Origin: UBA10205 sp035289625
GTDB lineage: Archaea; Iainarchaeota; Iainarchaeia; Iainarchaeales; Iainarchaeaceae
NCBI GenBank assembly: GCA_035289625.1
Contig: DATDWP010000009.1
Coordinates: forward strand, 1-64,000
Reading direction: 5' to 3'
Length of the DNA stretch: 64,000 nucleotides
The notes beneath the pieces are model-generated. The model did no database searches, was not told the DNA's origin, and was given only the letters and a program-made list of their open reading frames with translations. Positions within the stretch are counted from its first letter, which is position 1. The number at the start of each line of letters is the position of its first letter. Position numbers and translations under genes: made by a program. Positions 36,037-44,492 of the stretch are shown here, piece after piece.

Positions 36037-37419
36037 ATGAATGGGCAGGATCTTACCAAAGGGGATATCAGAAAACAGCTCTGGTCGCTAGCTTGGCCTC
36101 TAATGCTCTCGGTTTTCTTTTACACCCTTTACAATATTGTTGATGCTTTTTGGGTGAGCAAATTATCAGCCGAGGCAATAGCTGCCGTCAGCATTGCCCA
36201 GATCGCCCTGTTCACAATGGTTTCGCTTAGCATGGGCCTAACTGTCGGTTCCGGCGTTATTATGGCAATGCATATCGGCGCAAAAAACATCAAGGAAGCC
36301 GAGCGGGTGCTGGGGCAATCATTTGTTCTCTCTGCAATTGCAGCCGTTATCTTCACCGCAATCTCGCTGGTTTTTAGGAATGAACTGCTAATAGGGTCTG
36401 GAGCAACGGGGGCGGTATTTGCCCCCGCAATGGAGTATTTTATAGTAACCGCAGGCGGCTCTATTCTATTTTTCCTTTTGATGGCAATAATGTTTGCATT
36501 CAATTCCGAAGGGGATACATTCACCCTCACAAAATTTTTTGCAGTTTCAACAGCTGTCAATGTAGTGCTTGACCCTATAATGATATTTGGTTGGTTTGGG
36601 TTTCCTGCATGGGGGATTTCAGGCGCGGCAATTGCAACTCTAATCTCCCAATTCATATTCATTATCCTTGGGATAAATGAGCTCTCAAGCAAAAATAGAA
36701 AAGTTAGGTTCCACTTCTCAAACCTCTCAATTAAACTAGATTCGGTAAAAGAGATCCTTGTAATAGGAATACCTGCTTCTCTAACACAAGTAATAAATCC
36801 AATTGGCCTTGCTGCCCTAATGTTTATTACCGCACTTGGCTTTCAGGAAATCGGTACAATTGCATTTAGCATCGGATTTAGAATAGAATTCTTTGCATTT
36901 TTACCGGCAATCGGATTTGGGTTTGCAGCGCTTGCAATGATAGGGCAAAACCTTGGCGCGGGAAATGTCGAGCGCGCAAAAGAAGTTTTTAGCAAGGCCA
37001 TAAAATATAGTTTTATTGCAGCCCTTGCAGTCGGGATTCTTGCAATTATTTTTGCAAGAAATATAATAGAAATTTTTACAACCGACCCTGTCGTAATAGA
37101 GCACTCTCTTTCCTATATCTGGATTGTAGCGCTAAGTTATGGGTTTTTGGCAATGACAATGGTTGAAGCTAGCGCGTTCCAGGCAATCGGGAAATCCTGG
37201 CCGGGTTTTTGGATATTTTTCATAAGATTTATTGTAATCTCAATTCCACTTGCATATATTTTCACTCAGGTATTTAAAATGCCGCTAACTTCGATCTGGA
37301 CGGCAATCCTTATTGGGAATATACTCTCGGCAATAATCGGATACTTTTGGATCAAGAAAGAAATTAGTAAAATTGACATCAATAAAGTGCCAGTGCACCA
37401 CATGGAAAACCAGGCGTAA
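36037..37419 (+). CDS. MATE-family multidrug/polyisoprenoid-type transporter
   Basis: 460 residues with 12 membrane segments in two homologous halves. The N-terminal part has LWSLAWPLMLSVFFYTLYNIVDAFWV, typical of NorM/DinF-type MATE exporters (written here in fragments: LAWPLM and NIVDAFWV). It exports cations or drugs by Na+ or H+ antiport. ATG 36037 follows a ggtgat element; the upstream TTG codons are less likely. It lies alone between divergent RmlB and a convergent epimerase gene, so it is probably unrelated to glycan export. Confidence 0.8.
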   Translation: MNGQDLTKGDIRKQLWSLAWPLMLSVFFYTLYNIVDAFWVSKLSAEAIAAVSIAQIALFTMVSLSMGLTVGSGVIMAMHIGAKNIKEAERVLGQSFVLSAIAAVIFTAISLVFRNELLIGSGATGAVFAPAMEYFIVTAGGSILFFLLMAIMFAFNSEGDTFTLTKFFAVSTAVNVVLDPIMIFGWFGFPAWGISGAAIATLISQFIFIILGINELSSKNRKVRFHFSNLSIKLDSVKEILVIGIPASLTQVINPIGLAALMFITALGFQEIGTIAFSIGFRIEFFAFLPAIGFGFAALAMIGQNLGAGNVERAKEVFSKAIKYSFIAALAVGILAIIFARNIIEIFTTDPVVIEHSLSYIWIVALSYGFLAMTMVEASAFQAIGKSWPGFWIFFIRFIVISIPLAYIFTQVFKMPLTSIWTAILIGNILSAIIGYFWIKKEISKIDINKVPVHHMENQA

Positions 37420-37461
37420 AATTTAATAAATTTTAAAATCTTTTTTTAGAAAAATTTGCCT

Positions 37462-38376
37462 TTAGGTATTCTTCAAATACCACTCGATTGTTCTTGCAAG
37501 GCCTTCTTCAAACCCTATTGTTGGTTCAAAGGAAAGCGCCTTTTTTGCCTTTGAAATATCGGCAACAAACCTTACAACTTCCCCTGTCCTATTGTTCCCA
37601 ACAGTGATTTTGCTGGATGAATTAAGGCGCTTTTGGATCATTTTTGCGCAATCAATTATTTTCACTCCCTTCCCTGTTGCAATATTGTACGCCTCGTTTT
37701 TTGCGCCATCGAATTTTTCAATGCAGCAAATAATTCCCTGCACCGTGTCATCAATGTAGGTGAAATCAAGTTCCTTGTGCTCCCCGAACACCATGAGGTC
37801 TTTTCCCTGCCGCGTGAACCTGATAAATAGCGGGACAACACGGTCAGAATCATCATACATCCCGTACACGTTTGAAAAACGCGTGATGATAAAATCAATC
37901 CCGTAGCAGTGCTTGTAGGAATTCACAAGGGCCTCCCCTGCAACTTTTGAGGCGCTATATGGGCTCTCGGAAGCGGAAATTTTTGCATCGTCTTCTTTGT
38001 AGACCATATTTTGGGAGTTGCCATAAACTTCCCTGCTGGAAGCGAAAATAAATTTCTTTATTTTATTCTTTCTGCAAAATTCGAGCATATTAAAGAGCAT
38101 TGAAATGTTCTCAAGCGCCCCTTGCGGCTCAATCACCAAATTGTACACACGCGCATTTGCAGCAAGGTGCACTACAATATCAGCATCTGCAGAGAGTTTT
38201 TTGATCTGCTTTTCATCGGTAAGATCAGCAATTGTTGTAATTGCATTTATTTTTTTATTCCAAGCATTTTTGCGCTTATCAACGCCCTGCACATCATAGT
38301 TTTTTTCAATGAGTTTTTCGCAAAGCCGCGTACCTATTGTGCCGCTGCTTCCTGTGACCATTATTTTTCCGACCAT
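37462..38376 (-). CDS. NAD-dependent nucleotide-sugar epimerase/dehydratase
   Basis: 304 residues. TGSSGTIGTRLCEKL at the N terminus, SSREVYGNS with serine, and YSASK Tyr-Lys pair are intact. The family is extended SDR. It is separated from the convergent MATE gene by 42 bases containing an oligo-T run. The GT2 gene at 38421 lies upstream on the same strand after 44 bases. Substrate unknown. Confidence 0.85.
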   Translation of the reverse strand: MVGKIMVTGSSGTIGTRLCEKLIEKNYDVQGVDKRKNAWNKKINAITTIADLTDEKQIKKLSADADIVVHLAANARVYNLVIEPQGALENISMLFNMLEFCRKNKIKKFIFASSREVYGNSQNMVYKEDDAKISASESPYSASKVAGEALVNSYKHCYGIDFIITRFSNVYGMYDDSDRVVPLFIRFTRQGKDLMVFGEHKELDFTYIDDTVQGIICCIEKFDGAKNEAYNIATGKGVKIIDCAKMIQKRLNSSSKITVGNNRTGEVVRFVADISKAKKALSFEPTIGFEEGLARTIEWYLKNT

Positions 38377-38420
38377 TGTTTACATTACTCCCCTTAAAGT
38401 TTAAAATCCAACCTGCCCAA

Positions 38421-39305
38421 CTAAATCAACAGCTTCCCAAACCTTGCGCTTCCAATAAGCCTGCTTGTTTTTACCGCAATCACATACGAAATTCCAATTA
38501 GCACTATAAAAAATGCGTGCAGTGGGGATTTGTTTTCCAAAAATGTTATCCCGCGCGGAGAGCTAAGTTCCATTTTTCCCCCGTTTTTCCAAAGACCGGT
38601 TGCTACCTTAAAGTCCTGCACCGGGTCAATTAGAAACCCATATTTTATGTGCAAAAATTCCTCACAAACCCTTGTCGGGTGCTTTTTGTACAAGAGAACA
38701 TCATTTTGGTGGTAGTAGAGGCGCTGCAGAACATGTGAAACAAGCGCGGCAAAACCCCTTGGCTTTGTCTCTGTGTGGTCGTGGAAATACCGCGCCTTTA
38801 CAAGCTTGAATTTAAAGCCCAAATCCATTATTTTGAATGTAAGGTCAGTGTCCTCGCGATAGTAGCGGTACTCTTCATCGTAGCTGCCCACTTTTTCTAG
38901 CAAATCCTTTCGAAAGGCAGTTGAGGTGCCGCCGTAGTAATCATACGCGCTAACAACCCCAACATCCTCTGCATCAAACCCATCACATATTTTTTGCAGC
39001 CAATTTTTTTGTGCAATGCAATCATGGTCCATGTTGACAATAATTTCATATTGTGAATTTTCTATTCCCACATTTCTTGCCCTGCAAACCCCGCTATTTT
39101 TCTGGTGGAACACTTTGATTTTTGCATTTTTTTTAGCGTATGGGTCTAGGAATTGCCCTGTGCCATCAGTGCTGCCGTCGTTTACCACAACCACTTCATA
39201 TTTTCCCGCAAAATCCTGGTCCACTAGCGCGTTTAGGGTTTTTTTGAGAATTGATTTATTATTATAAGTTGCAACAACAATTGAGGCATTTGAAGATTTC
39301 TTCAC
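38421..39305 (-). CDS. Family 2 glycosyltransferase with C-terminal membrane segment
   Basis: 294 residues. SIVVATYNNKSILKKTL, VNDGSTDGTGQF and DHDCIAQKNWLQKI are GT-A motifs, the last shared with the GT2 proteins at 21988 and 29889. A single hydrophobic stretch lies near the C terminus. It overlaps the Alg13-like gene by four bases, so it may act after that step. Confidence 0.85.
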   Translation of the reverse strand: MKKSSNASIVVATYNNKSILKKTLNALVDQDFAGKYEVVVVNDGSTDGTGQFLDPYAKKNAKIKVFHQKNSGVCRARNVGIENSQYEIIVNMDHDCIAQKNWLQKICDGFDAEDVGVVSAYDYYGGTSTAFRKDLLEKVGSYDEEYRYYREDTDLTFKIMDLGFKFKLVKARYFHDHTETKPRGFAALVSHVLQRLYYHQNDVLLYKKHPTRVCEEFLHIKYGFLIDPVQDFKVATGLWKNGGKMELSSPRGITFLENKSPLHAFFIVLIGISYVIAVKTSRLIGSARFGKLLI

Positions 39306-39916
39306 AATTTTTCCCCCAATTGTTTTTTTGTAAATGCATCCAAAATCTGCACAATTCTTCCCGTCTCAATTTTTGCGGGGCTGAAATCTTCCAGTTCAAT
39401 TATTTTTTGTAAAATCTCACTCTCGCTTTTTGCAACAAGCCCAAGATTTTTTTGTTCAACAACTTGCGCAAGTTCGAGCTGATGATTGTTAGTGTGTTCT
39501 GAGAATTCCTTTCTTCTCGCAATTGCAATGAATTTTTTCCCCAAATTTTTTGCAAGGCCGATATTTCCTTCTCCTGCATGGGTTATGAATATGTCGCACT
39601 TTTCAAGAAGGCTCCGGAATTCATCTATCGGGACAAATTTTTTGTAAGGGAAATTTTTTGGCAAGTAATCACTATGCCCGCTTTGGCAAAAAATATTCCC
39701 GGTTATCCTGCCCTCTGAAATCAAGCGGTCAATTTCGCGCAAGAGCCTATTGAATTGCTGCGGGTGCGTTCCCACTGACACAAATATTGAAAGGGTTTTG
39801 CTGCGGATGTTTTTTGATTTTATACTATCACATCCACTAGAAAATGCTGCCGCCAAATATGCCTTTGGGATAAAATTTTTCAAGTTCTCTCCACTGGTAG
39901 ATGAAAAGATCGGCAA
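39302..39916 (-). CDS. Alg13/PssE-like catalytic GT28 subunit (start uncertain)
   Basis: The core from SIFVSVGTHPQQFNRLL to FITHAGEGNIGLAKNLGKKFI is the C-terminal GT28 donor domain of Alg13/PssE-type transferases. The partner Alg14-like gene lies upstream. The family usually begins right at the [KI]IFV-VGTH strand. Here the only ATG in frame is at 39916, which would overlap the Alg14 gene by 80 bases and add ~40 odd residues. A GTG inside the strand or an ATA would be the other options. The true start is unresolved; the end is secure. Confidence 0.75.
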   Translation of the reverse strand: MPIFSSTSGENLKNFIPKAYLAAAFSSGCDSIKSKNIRSKTLSIFVSVGTHPQQFNRLLREIDRLISEGRITGNIFCQSGHSDYLPKNFPYKKFVPIDEFRSLLEKCDIFITHAGEGNIGLAKNLGKKFIAIARRKEFSEHTNNHQLELAQVVEQKNLGLVAKSESEILQKIIELEDFSPAKIETGRIVQILDAFTKKQLGEKL

Positions 39917-40289
39917 AGCGGTATGCGATTTTTCCGCTAACCCCGGGTTCTAGAGGCCTGCAAAAGCTCTCAATAAAGACCACTTTTTTCCCAAGGATTT
40001 TTCCGGCAGCGCAGGCAAGCAGCCCAATATCTGCACCGGTTGAAATCACAACATCGGGGTTTTCTTTTCGTATAATATCAAAGGATTGCAAAAAGCACTG
40101 CACTGAGGCAACCGGGTTTCTTCCTGGCAGGGGGGCAAAAAAAACCTTCTTTGATTTTGCAAGGCTTTGCGTATCTGCGCGCTCAAATGTTATGAAAAAA
40201 TGCGGGTATTTTTTGTAAAAATCTTCAAGCTGGAGCATCTCACTAAGGTGCCCTCCAGCAGAGCATGCAAGGCATATTTTCAGGGCCAT
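39837..40289 (-). CDS. Alg14/PssD-like membrane subunit of a UDP-sugar transferase
   Basis: 150 residues. MALKICLACSAGGHLSEML is the family start; DVVISTGADIG and VFIESFCRPLEPG follow. Alg14 anchors and completes the Alg13 active site to add the second GlcNAc or a glucose to a lipid-linked sugar. ATG 40289 fits a TATA element (aagctttaatt, ~40313-40325 on this strand). This pair plus AglB and the GPT-like gene at 42322 form the lipid-carrier-to-protein axis of the island. Confidence 0.85.
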   Translation of the reverse strand: MALKICLACSAGGHLSEMLQLEDFYKKYPHFFITFERADTQSLAKSKKVFFAPLPGRNPVASVQCFLQSFDIIRKENPDVVISTGADIGLLACAAGKILGKKVVFIESFCRPLEPGVSGKIAYRFADLFIYQWRELEKFYPKGIFGGSIF

Positions 40290-40361
40290 GCAAGGATTGG
40301 GGGAATTTGGCAAATTAAAGCTTATTGGTATGTTTGCAAACAACCTTATCTTTGAACGGTG

Positions 40362-40370
40362 CTTAAAAAC
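40362..40370 (+). promoter_or_regulatory. TATA box for aglB
   Basis: CTTAAAAAC lies ~25 bases before ATG 40393. Earlier in-frame ATGs at 40288 and 40330 precede the box and are excluded. Confidence 0.5.
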
Positions 40371-40392
40371 CTTTATGAATGAATTTATAGTG

Positions 40393-42309
40393 ATGATAGG
40401 TAAAGTAAAAGACTATATACTTTCACATAAATTAGAGCTCTTTTTTGTCCTACTGATATTTCTACTAGCCTTCGGAATAAGGGCTCAGTTAATGGTATAC
40501 GGCCTCATGTTTGAATTCGATTCCTACTTCCATGCAAGGATTGGCGAATATGTAGTGCAGAATTTGACCGTGCCGGCAACCGACCCGCTCGCATACTACC
40601 AAGTCTCCGGCGGGGCTACCCTTCCTAACAATTTTTTCTTCTGGTTTTTTACCGCAATACTTTTCAAAATATTCACGCTCAATGCACCTTTCAATAAAGA
40701 TGCCTGGATTGTTGCGGTAAAGGTTTTCCCTGCACTTTTCGGGGCCCTTACTTCGGTTGCAATGTATTATTTGGGGAAGGAAATGTATAGCAAAAAAGCA
40801 GGGGTTGCGATGGCAATATTTGCAGCGGTAATCCCGGCGTTTGTTTACAGGACGATGGCAGGATTTTTTGAGGACGACTCGCTTGGCTTTTTGTGGATGA
40901 TAGTAGGTTTTGTATTTTTTGTGCGCTCGGTAAAGGGCGCAACTTTTGGAAAAGAGACAATGATAAATGCCGCCATTGCCGGATTTTTCTTTTTTATAAT
41001 GGCATGGACCTGGCAGGTTTTCATAATGATCCCGATAATACTTGTCGCATGGATTTTCTCAACACTTGCCTTAATGTGGTTTAGAAAAGATGGCAGCCAG
41101 AAAATGAAGGCAATCGGCAAAAACTTTGCAATAGCATTCGCCATTTTTGCAGTGCTAACCACAATTGCAACAGGCACGGGCTGGATCGAAACCGCAACCG
41201 GGTATGTGGGGACCTATTTGCCAATAACCCCCGGAAACATTGACAGGATCCAAACCCAGGGAGGGGACTCATCGAGCATTTACTCGGTTTCAGTTGGCGA
41301 AGAGCAGCAGGGATTTAGGTTCTGGGGCAATAAATACAGCGCCCTTATAGTCTTTCCCATAGTTGCCCTTCTGGTATTCATTCCCTATAGGCTTCTTAGG
41401 AAAAAAGACGACTACGTTACTGCCCTTCTTCTCTTCTGGATACTTATTGCAATGTTCATGGCATTTATCCGCCTCAAGTTCACATATGTATTGGGGCTTC
41501 CCCTTGCAGCAGCCGCAGGAATTACAGTGCACGAATTATTGGAGTGGATTGGGAACAGGCAGGGATTTGAGAAAAAAACAATCGCATTCATCCTCGGCTT
41601 TTTATTCATTGTAGGGGTTGCGGCAGGCACATTCTTTGTCCCACAAAACGTCCCGCATATTGAATTGGACACCGGCTGGAAAGATTCCCTTTATTGGATG
41701 AAGCAGAACACGCCATCCGATGCAAAATTTTTCAACTGGTGGGACGAAGGCCACTGGATAGGGTTTGTTGCAGAGCGCGCCGCGAGCACTGATAACCGTA
41801 ACTATATCCTGAAAGCAAATTCAGACATGGCCGGTTTCATACTAGCGCCTTCTGAAGAGGATGCAGTGAAAATACTCGGTGATTACAATGCCGATTACGT
41901 GATTTTGAGCGAAGACCTTTTGGGGAAAATGCAATCCCTCGGGCTTTATGCGTACAATACAACAAACTACAATGACCCGCGCCTTGTACACCAAGGATTT
42001 GAACTGCCGTGCTCTAAAACAACCGATGAACTCTCAAAGCAAACATTTGTAACCTGCGGCGGAAACAGGATCAGCGAGCAGCAATACAATTCGCTTCCAT
42101 TCAAACGCATAACCGAACCAAACCAGATAATTGACCAAAAATCACGCGCGTTCGTATACCGAAACGAATCCGGAACCAAACTTTTTATACTAAACGGGCC
42201 CGCAAACAACACATTCATAACAAAACTCTTCTTTGACATAGAGAACGTCTCCAATTTTGAACTTGCCTACTCGAACAAGGAAGTTCGAATATTTAAAGTA
42301 ATTAAGTAA
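40393..42309 (+). CDS. aglB: Oligosaccharyltransferase (STT3/AglB)
   Basis: 638 residues from ATG 40393: about 13 membrane segments followed by a soluble outer domain. First catalytic aspartate is in FEFDSYFHARI near residue 43 and the second acidic motif FFEDDSLGF near residue 160. The WWDxG motif reads WWDEGHW at residues 449-455. It transfers lipid-linked glycans to Asn in sequons at the outer face. The protein is shorter than many archaeal AglB (800-970). The GPT-like gene follows after 12 bases. Confidence 0.9.
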   Translation: MIGKVKDYILSHKLELFFVLLIFLLAFGIRAQLMVYGLMFEFDSYFHARIGEYVVQNLTVPATDPLAYYQVSGGATLPNNFFFWFFTAILFKIFTLNAPFNKDAWIVAVKVFPALFGALTSVAMYYLGKEMYSKKAGVAMAIFAAVIPAFVYRTMAGFFEDDSLGFLWMIVGFVFFVRSVKGATFGKETMINAAIAGFFFFIMAWTWQVFIMIPIILVAWIFSTLALMWFRKDGSQKMKAIGKNFAIAFAIFAVLTTIATGTGWIETATGYVGTYLPITPGNIDRIQTQGGDSSSIYSVSVGEEQQGFRFWGNKYSALIVFPIVALLVFIPYRLLRKKDDYVTALLLFWILIAMFMAFIRLKFTYVLGLPLAAAAGITVHELLEWIGNRQGFEKKTIAFILGFLFIVGVAAGTFFVPQNVPHIELDTGWKDSLYWMKQNTPSDAKFFNWWDEGHWIGFVAERAASTDNRNYILKANSDMAGFILAPSEEDAVKILGDYNADYVILSEDLLGKMQSLGLYAYNTTNYNDPRLVHQGFELPCSKTTDELSKQTFVTCGGNRISEQQYNSLPFKRITEPNQIIDQKSRAFVYRNESGTKLFILNGPANNTFITKLFFDIENVSNFELAYSNKEVRIFKVIK

Positions 42310-42321
42310 AGTGATATTCCA

Positions 42322-43314
42322 ATGCAGCTGCTACTCTCACTCTTTCTTGTTTTCATAACCTCATTTCTTCTAACATACCTAGTAACCCCAGTTCTAATCC
42401 GCAAAATGCTGCGAAGAGGATTAGTGGGAGCCGACATGAATAAAATTGAAAAGCCAAAAATAGCTGAACTAGGCGGCATTGCTCCGCTACTTGGCCTCTC
42501 TTTGGGAATAATTGTCTCAATTTTTTTTGCAGTGTATGCCGGATATTTGCAAATGAGCCTTATTATAATTTTTGCATCATTTCTAACAATTCTTCTTGTG
42601 GGTTTTATCGGAGTAATTGATGACCTTATTGGCTGGAAGAGTGGAATTAGGCAATGGCAGCACGCGCTATTTCCTGTTTTTGCCGCTCTTCCTCTAATGG
42701 CAGTGCAGGCAGGAACTGATTATCTAATCTTGCCATTTCTTGGCGCAACCTCAATCGGAATTCTCTACTCTCTGATTTTAGTTCCTCTAGGAATAACCGG
42801 GGCTAGCAATGCGTTCAATATGCTGGCAGGTTTTAACGGCCTTGAAGCCGGACTTGGATTACTAATAATTAGCACTCTTTCATTCATTGCCCTTCTCAGC
42901 GGAAAAACAGAAGCGCTGATAATCGGTGTTGCAGTGATTGCCGCGCTAATTGGATTTATTCGCTACAATTGGTATCCCGCAAAAATATTTGGCGGCGACT
43001 CTCTAACATTAATGATCGGAGCTAGCATTGCAACAATATCAATAATTGGGAATATGGAAAAAGTTGGGATCAGCATTATCGCGCTTCACTGGGTTGAACT
43101 TCTCTTTAAAGCAAAACACAAATTCCAAAGCGAATCATTCGGAATTCCACAAAGTGACGGAACACTAAAAGCAGATCCGCGCGGCGGATCACTCACGCAC
43201 TTTTTGATGCGCATGAAAAAATTCACAGAGCAAGAACTTGTAATAACTATCCTTACACTGCAGGCAATAATCTGTGTAATCGTATTCATCATGTTCTACT
43301 TTCGCTTATTTTAA
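42322..43314 (+). CDS. Polyprenyl/dolichyl-phosphate HexNAc-1-phosphate transferase (GPT/WecA/MraY family)
   Basis: 330 residues with about 10 membrane segments. Conserved loops are GVIDDLIGWKSG (DDxxGW), GASNAFNMLAGFNGLEAG and ATSIGILYS. PAKIFGGDSLTLMIGA is the conserved loop near the C terminus. The enzyme begins lipid-linked oligosaccharide synthesis by moving HexNAc-1-phosphate to dolichyl phosphate. It follows aglB directly, an arrangement seen in archaeal N-glycosylation loci. Its stop codon overlaps that of the convergent 81-residue gene. Confidence 0.9.
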   Translation: MQLLLSLFLVFITSFLLTYLVTPVLIRKMLRRGLVGADMNKIEKPKIAELGGIAPLLGLSLGIIVSIFFAVYAGYLQMSLIIIFASFLTILLVGFIGVIDDLIGWKSGIRQWQHALFPVFAALPLMAVQAGTDYLILPFLGATSIGILYSLILVPLGITGASNAFNMLAGFNGLEAGLGLLIISTLSFIALLSGKTEALIIGVAVIAALIGFIRYNWYPAKIFGGDSLTLMIGASIATISIIGNMEKVGISIIALHWVELLFKAKHKFQSESFGIPQSDGTLKADPRGGSLTHFLMRMKKFTEQELVITILTLQAIICVIVFIMFYFRLF

Positions 43315-43556
43315 TCAGCGCACATCTTTGCAGCGATGTAGCCCAAGGCAGTTCCTATAATCGCCCACAGCGCAACCCCAATCACAAAGCCCGCTGGCTC
43401 AAATGGCTTTATGGTAAACTGTATTGTGCTATGCGTTAGGTACTCTGCTATTTTCATGCTCGGTCCGGGTGACACATAGAGAAGGATCCCGCAGATAGCA
43501 GAAAGCCCACCTAACAGCGCCCCGAACTTGAGCCCAAATACTGTTGCATTCTTCAT
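43311..43556 (-). CDS. Small membrane protein (81 residues), last gene of the BlaI-linked operon
   Basis: From ATG 43556, preceded by a strong gggggg-ag ribosome-binding site. Two hydrophobic segments (VFGLKFGALLGGLSAICGILLY, here described in parts: LKFGALLGG near 8-16, and GFVIGVALWAIIGTALGYI near 57-75). No family is recognised. It lies last in a run of tiny co-directional genes and is convergent with the GPT gene with a four-base stop overlap. Confidence 0.6.
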   Translation of the reverse strand: MKNATVFGLKFGALLGGLSAICGILLYVSPGPSMKIAEYLTHSTIQFTIKPFEPAGFVIGVALWAIIGTALGYIAAKMCAD

Positions 43557-43573
43557 TTTTCTCCCCCCGCGTT

Positions 43574-43714
43574 TTACTTTCCGGCAGCCCAGTTGTATGA
43601 GGCTGCGATTAGCCATCCGAGCACTGCTCCAAATATTGCGCCCAATATGATGTTGGCTATCCAGCCCGTAGCGGAGAATGTGCCCATCCCGAACTGCACG
43701 CTGTTGTACATCAT
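43574..43714 (-). CDS. Small membrane protein (46 residues)
   Basis: ATG 43714 (with a second ATG at 43711) encodes 46 residues: MMYNSVQFGMGT, then one hydrophobic helix (IANIILGAIFGAVLGWLI, near residues 19-36), ending NWAAGK. It lies between the 38- and 81-residue genes with 6- and 17-base gaps. It is too short for ordinary gene finders. Coding potential rests on co-direction and spacing within the operon. Confidence 0.45.
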   Translation of the reverse strand: MMYNSVQFGMGTFSATGWIANIILGAIFGAVLGWLIAASYNWAAGK

Positions 43715-43720
43715 CGTGCT

Positions 43721-43837
43721 TTATGCGCCTCTCATCATGGATGGTGCTCCGAGGTATGCCAATCCAAAGAGCGCGTGCAATGCGCCTGATGCCACTGCAC
43801 CTGAAATTATCGCTGATTTTACATTCAATTTTTCCAT
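43721..43837 (-). CDS. Small membrane protein (38 residues)
   Basis: ATG 43837 is preceded by a perfect aaggagg ribosome-binding site. The 38-residue product begins MEKLNVKSAIISGAVASGA and carries one hydrophobic stretch with a His and a PSMMRGA tail. It is the first of three tiny genes after thioredoxin. No family is recognised. Confidence 0.5.
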   Translation of the reverse strand: MEKLNVKSAIISGAVASGALHALFGLAYLGAPSMMRGA

Positions 43838-43888
43838 TTGTCAAAACCTCCTTGCGATTCTTGCAATTCACATTATTTGCTTTGCTTA

Positions 43889-44134
43889 TTAATTTCCTTG
43901 TTTATTAATTTTTCCCCGAAGCTCCTTTTCATTCGGCAAGCCGGCAAACTCCAGCTTGCCGTCTATTACTATTCCCGGCATTGCCATGAACTTGTATTTT
44001 GCAAGCAAATCCGGCCTGCCCATAACGTTTATTTCCTCTACTTCGATTGGCGTTTCTTTTGCAATGCGCTTGAGCATTTTCTTTGCCGCTGCACATGGCG
44101 CGCATCCGGGCGTTGAGAGGATTAATATTTTCAT
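43889..44134 (-). CDS. Thioredoxin/glutaredoxin-like protein (CAPC)
   Basis: 81 residues. The redox site is STPGCAPCAAAKKML near residues 7-21 and the cis-Pro loop is FMAMPGIVIDG near residue 52. It should be a cytosolic thiol-disulfide exchanger, probably donating electrons to the CcdA channel in the same operon or to a metal-binding partner. Its length matches the MJ0307-like archaeal family. Confidence 0.85.
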   Translation of the reverse strand: MKILILSTPGCAPCAAAKKMLKRIAKETPIEVEEINVMGRPDLLAKYKFMAMPGIVIDGKLEFAGLPNEKELRGKINKQGN

Positions 44135-44159
44135 TTCAAATCACGCTTTTGCATACAAA

Positions 44160-44303
44160 TCACGTTTTTGCATATTTTGACGGGTTGCTGTCAAAGCCGC
44201 TTTTGCAGTGCAAGCTGCAAAAGTAATACGTCTTGCCGTTATGCTGGCTCTTTTTTGCAGTCTACTCATTTATTTCCATTCCGCATACGATGTCTTTTGC
44301 CAC
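44160..44303 (-). pseudogene. YHS-domain protein with in-frame TAG
   Basis: From GTG 44303, after the ggaggtg ribosome-binding site, the frame reads VAKDIVCGMEINE, then TAG at 44262-44264, then TAKKSQHNGKTYYFCS, HCKSGFDSNPSKYA and a TGA at 44160. Both halves are intact YHS domain with its VCGM and YYFCS..C metal-ligand positions. The stop lies at a surface position normally filled by Lys. So this is either a single nonsense mutation, a recoded amber codon, or a real sequencing difference. TAG is used as a normal stop at several other genes here. YHS domains bind copper or similar metals. Confidence 0.75.
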
Positions 44304-44333
44304 TTTTCCACCTCCGCAAGGTTTGCCATTTTT

Positions 44334-44492
44334 CTACTTTAAAAATGTAAGTGCCGTTCCTGCGACCAGCACTATTATCAGCAGCACAGCGCCTATCTGG
44401 GTCCAATTTGTCCCAGACTCACCGTGGTTGTGCTCTGCATCTTTATGTTCATTGCCGCTATGGCCGTGGTCTGTTCCTGCGCAACAGTTCAT
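44334..44492 (-). CDS. Small Cys/His-rich single-pass membrane protein (52 residues)
   Basis: ATG 44492 overlaps the CcdA stop as ATGA. The product begins MNCCAGTDHGHSGNEHKD, with vicinal cysteines and five histidines in the first 25 residues, then one membrane helix (GAVLLIIVLVAGTALTF). It looks like a metal-binding anchor. No family is recognised. It lies immediately upstream of the YHS gene. Confidence 0.6.
   Translation of the reverse strand: MNCCAGTDHGHSGNEHKDAEHNHGESGTNWTQIGAVLLIIVLVAGTALTFLK

Noticed and set aside
43311..43871. 186-codon minus-strand frame
   Set aside because: Only the last 81 codons have a membrane-protein pattern and an RBS; the earlier part is antisense or out of frame with two other tiny genes.
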